From Gnetum montanum (Eukaryota; Streptophyta; Gnetopsida; Gnetales; Gnetaceae), in the NCBI GenBank assembly GCA_015680685.1, contig MNCI01035040.1, positions 403,059 to 464,832 of the forward strand: a stretch of 61,774 bases of DNA, in the 5' to 3' direction. A program made the position numbers and the translations under genes. The notes beneath the pieces are model-generated. The model worked only from the letters and a program-made list of their open reading frames with translations, did no database searches and was not told the DNA's origin. This document shows, piece after piece, positions 59,243-61,774 of this stretch (the first letter of the stretch is position 1; each line of letters begins with the position of its first letter).

Positions 59243-60300
59243 TGTTGACCTTTTGGTATGTAAAAACCTTAAGGAAAATGGAGAAAGGAGAATGTTTGTG
59301 GTGTGTGATGATCTTGCAGCACATGAATGAAAACTCAACAAACCAAGATCTACAATGAGATGATAAAATGAAGATTACATGGACAAGATCAGAGCATGCA
59401 CAAGTATAGAAGAAAATAAAGGCTACAGACCAAATGAAGATGCTCCAAGAGTTGATAAGACGATAAACTAATAGGAGAAAGCCTCAAAATACAAATGAAA
59501 AAAAATTGAGGAGATGTCTCTTGAAAATAGTAGAAGTCTATATTCTAGAGGATACGTCTCCCCAAAACCATTCCGCTTTCCAAAGAGATGTCTCTCCTAA
59601 ATAGAGGTCAATCTCAGGTAGATGTCCCAACTTCGAAGAAGATGTATCAGGTAGTTGTTGCATAAAATCCAAGGAGTTTTCAAAAACATCAAAGCTATAA
59701 GAAGACATCAAAATCTTGGAAATTGTGCAAGCATTGTTCACATTCAAGCTCCTAATTGTCTATTCTGTGTAATCATATTTTGATCTTCATTCTACAATAA
59801 TTTGCTTATTGTATGTTATATTGAACTTCAACTACAAGGACTTGTAAATTTCGTTACATTCTTTTCTTGTGCCTTTTTCTTTTTCTTGATTACCCTACAG
59901 GGTTGTTGTGCTTCCTGCAAGAAGGAATCCATATTGAGCTATTCAGAATCCTACAAGATTGAGTGGTTTTGCAACGACAAAACATTCTGTAGTGGAGCTC
60001 AATTTTGCAAAGGTTGTGGGATCCTTGAAACCACATTTTGAGCTTGTTGGAACCTTGTAGGGTTGAGAGATTTTGTAGCAACAAAACTCTTCGTAGCGAA
60101 GATCAAATCTTGAAAAGGTTGTTGTACCCTTCAAACCACATTTTTGAAGAAACAAAGTCCGTAGATATGCATGGATTCTACCCTCTAAGTGTGGACATAC
60201 CCAAGTTGGGCAACCACACAAAATTTGGTGTGTTCATGTATTGGTGAAATTTTAATTTTGAGGAACTTATTCAACTCCCCTTCTAAGTTCTTGACTCTCA
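59243..60300 (+). repeat. 3' LTR of C
   Basis: TGTTGACC to ACTCTCA. Collinear with the 5' LTR. The array at 59510-59650 has mostly GATGTC where the 5' LTR has GACGTC, and one GATACGTCTCC. Confidence 0.88.
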
Positions 60301-61774
60301 ATGATTAGTCATTTTAGTGGACAAATAAGTGTAAGCAAACATTTTAGGAAATAAAGAAATAGATCACATCAAGTCCTATTTTAATTTTTCCTACCATAGA
60401 TAAATCATTTAATTTGTATACCAATGCTTCAAATAAAGGGCTATGATATGTATTCATGCAAGATGAACTTGTTATTGTGTGTGTGTGTGTGTGTGTGTGT
60501 GTGGCCGCATAGGATGGAGAAAAGCTAACCCTATGGATAGATCATAGGAGTTTACAATATATTATGAGTGAGTCATATTTAAATTTATGACAAAAAAATA
60601 AGTTGAATTGCTTGCAAACTTTGACTTTAATATTAAATATCATCCTAGAAAAGAAAATGTAGTGAGTGATACACTTAGTAGAAAGACTAAAGATATAAAA
60701 AACTTGGTTATACAATCTAGTTTAATAGATGAGGGTTTAAAAGAATAAAAGTTTAAAAACTAGTATCAAAAAAAGTTTTACAAATTAAGCTAGCACCATT
60801 TTGATTATTTACAAGAAGGAGAAAAAGAAAAATTGCAATTTAAAGGTAAATTGTATGTGCCAAAAATAATAAACCTGAAATTATTGGAAAAAGCTCATGC
60901 TAGTAGGAACAAAATGCATCTAGGAGGAGATAAGATATTTCAAATTTTAAGAGAACAAAATTGATAGTCTAAGATGAATCATGAGATAGCTAATTTTATT
61001 TCTAGATGTTTAATCTATCAACAAGTTAAAGAAAAACATCAAAAACTAAGACTAGAAGGTCATTAACATGGGTTTCATCCTAGGATAAACAAAGACTAGG
61101 AGAAATTTTGATGTTGTATTAATAGTGCTAAATATATTAAAAAATTATAATTATGAATATTGCTAAGTTATTCATAATAAAATTATGAGATTACATGAGG
61201 TCCTAGTTGAGAATATCTAAAAGAAATGTCAAGTTTTCCTTTAGATTTTAACAAGTTTTTATGAAACTAAAAGTGAGTTTTTATTTATATCTACTAAGAT
61301 CCTTTAGATCTATTAGACCAATTTTAGAATTTTCTTTATAGGAATTTTTTGTACATAACTCAATGTAGCCCACTGAAATTGAATCTATAACCTAGGTTTT
61401 CTATGCTTAGGATTTTACCATTAAGTTAGAACCTTAGTTTTTAAGTAGATATGGATATTAAGAAAATGTAAGTTCTACTATCATCCCCAAAATGATAAGA
61501 AAAGTAAGCAAGTAAATTACATCTTAGAAAATATACTTCAAGCCTACGCACTTTACTATAATAAGTAAAATTAAATGCTACCTTTAGCAAAATTTGTACA
61601 TAATAACAATTACTAGACAAACATTAAGGTTGCTTCTTATGAGATAATTCATGTTAAGCATCCCTTTGTTAAGCCACTATGGAAGATAGAATGTAGATAA
61701 GTATAGATTTAATTGACCAAACTATAGAGTAGATTCACATAATTCAGGTTTAAATTAGCTAAGGTTGCTTAAGA
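60301..61774 (+). pseudogene. RNase H and integrase of gypsy element G (runs off the window)
   Basis: It resumes directly after C with the RNase H connection: WTNKCKQTF, ITSSPILIFPTIDKSF and LYTNASNKGL. RNase H is damaged by a GT microsatellite and small deletion (60476-60503), then continues with IDHRSLQYIM and LANFDFNIKYHPRKENVVSD. The integrase zinc-binding domain is KLYVP...EKAHASRNKMHLGG and CLIYQQVKEKHQKL (second Cys of the C..C pair is Tyr). The C-terminal blocks near 61585-61670 read LPLAKFVHNNNY and YEIIHVKHPFVKPLW. Many stops. No 3' LTR of G is inside the window. Confidence 0.82.
60476..60503. repeat. GT dinucleotide microsatellite
   Basis: About 14 TG units inside the RNase H remnant of G, followed by GGCCGCATAGG. 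Confidence 0.97.

Larger units (their letters stand above)
54538..60300 (+). mobile_element. Gag-only Ty1/copia element C inserted in G
   Basis: LTRs at 54538-55614 (1077 bp) and 59243-60300 (1058 bp), a tRNA-iMet primer site at 55617, a polypurine tract before 59243, and flanks ATTAT (54533-54537) and ATGAT (60301-60305) that differ at one base. The interior of 3.6 kb holds a copia gag and then about 2.5 kb without any protease, integrase or RT motif. C is thus non-autonomous. It separates the RT from the RNase H of element G and must be younger than G. Confidence 0.88.

Noticed and set aside
60476-60503. GT repeat as a functional element
   Set aside because: An ordinary microsatellite inside dead RNase H sequence; no sign of selection.

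Overview
This is a nuclear, AT-rich plant window. It is most likely from a gymnosperm (probably a conifer). The reasons are one intact CYP716-type cytochrome P450 gene with two short introns in a small gene island, surrounded by tens of kilobases of old, stop-riddled and nested LTR retrotransposons. The organism call is inference; the gene and the elements are read directly from the sequence.

Layout, left to right. Positions 1-1102 are the 3' end and 3' LTR of an Athila-like Ty3/gypsy element (E0). Positions 1103-4336 are the P450 island, with a nested duplication upstream of the start codon and the intact three-exon gene at 2118-3973. A decayed Athila-like element (E1) covers about 4337-14472. 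Degenerate local repeats and a Ty1/copia gag remnant with a primer-binding site follow (14473-17542). A minus-strand gag-only element (M) lies at about 17570-19883 and resumes at 32932 to about 35040. It is split by a complete Athila-like insertion (E2, 19884-32931) flanked by the 5-bp target duplication ACATT. A Tat-like gag/protease remnant and noncoding repeats occupy 35041-39820. A 3.46-kb insertion (39821-43277, ends TGTTGGC/GCCAACA, flanks AGTAT) carries pieces of host genes: a receptor-like kinase and aminoacylase-1. From 46.1 kb to the end a chromovirus-like gypsy element (G) forms a backbone. It is interrupted by a third Athila-like element (E3, 46462-53486, target duplication GATTT) and by a gag-only copia element (C, 54538-60300, target duplication ATTAT/ATGAT).

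The four Athila-like elements share an R/U5 backbone, TGATGA...CTCATCA LTR ends and, where the 5' end is visible, a tRNA-Asp-type primer-binding site. Their U3 regions differ. E2 carries an additional, unrecognised ORF with a charged helical tail between integrase and the 3' LTR; E3 keeps only the tail of it and E1 has lost it. The P450 is the only gene in the window that looks functional. Every retroelement ORF is broken, and several in-frame TAG stops fall at the same homologous codon in two or three separate elements.

The best candidates for something new are the extra Athila-like ORF, the gene-capturing insertion, the palindromic U3/LTR arrays (GATATC; GAGACGTCTC) and the recurrent shared TAG codons.
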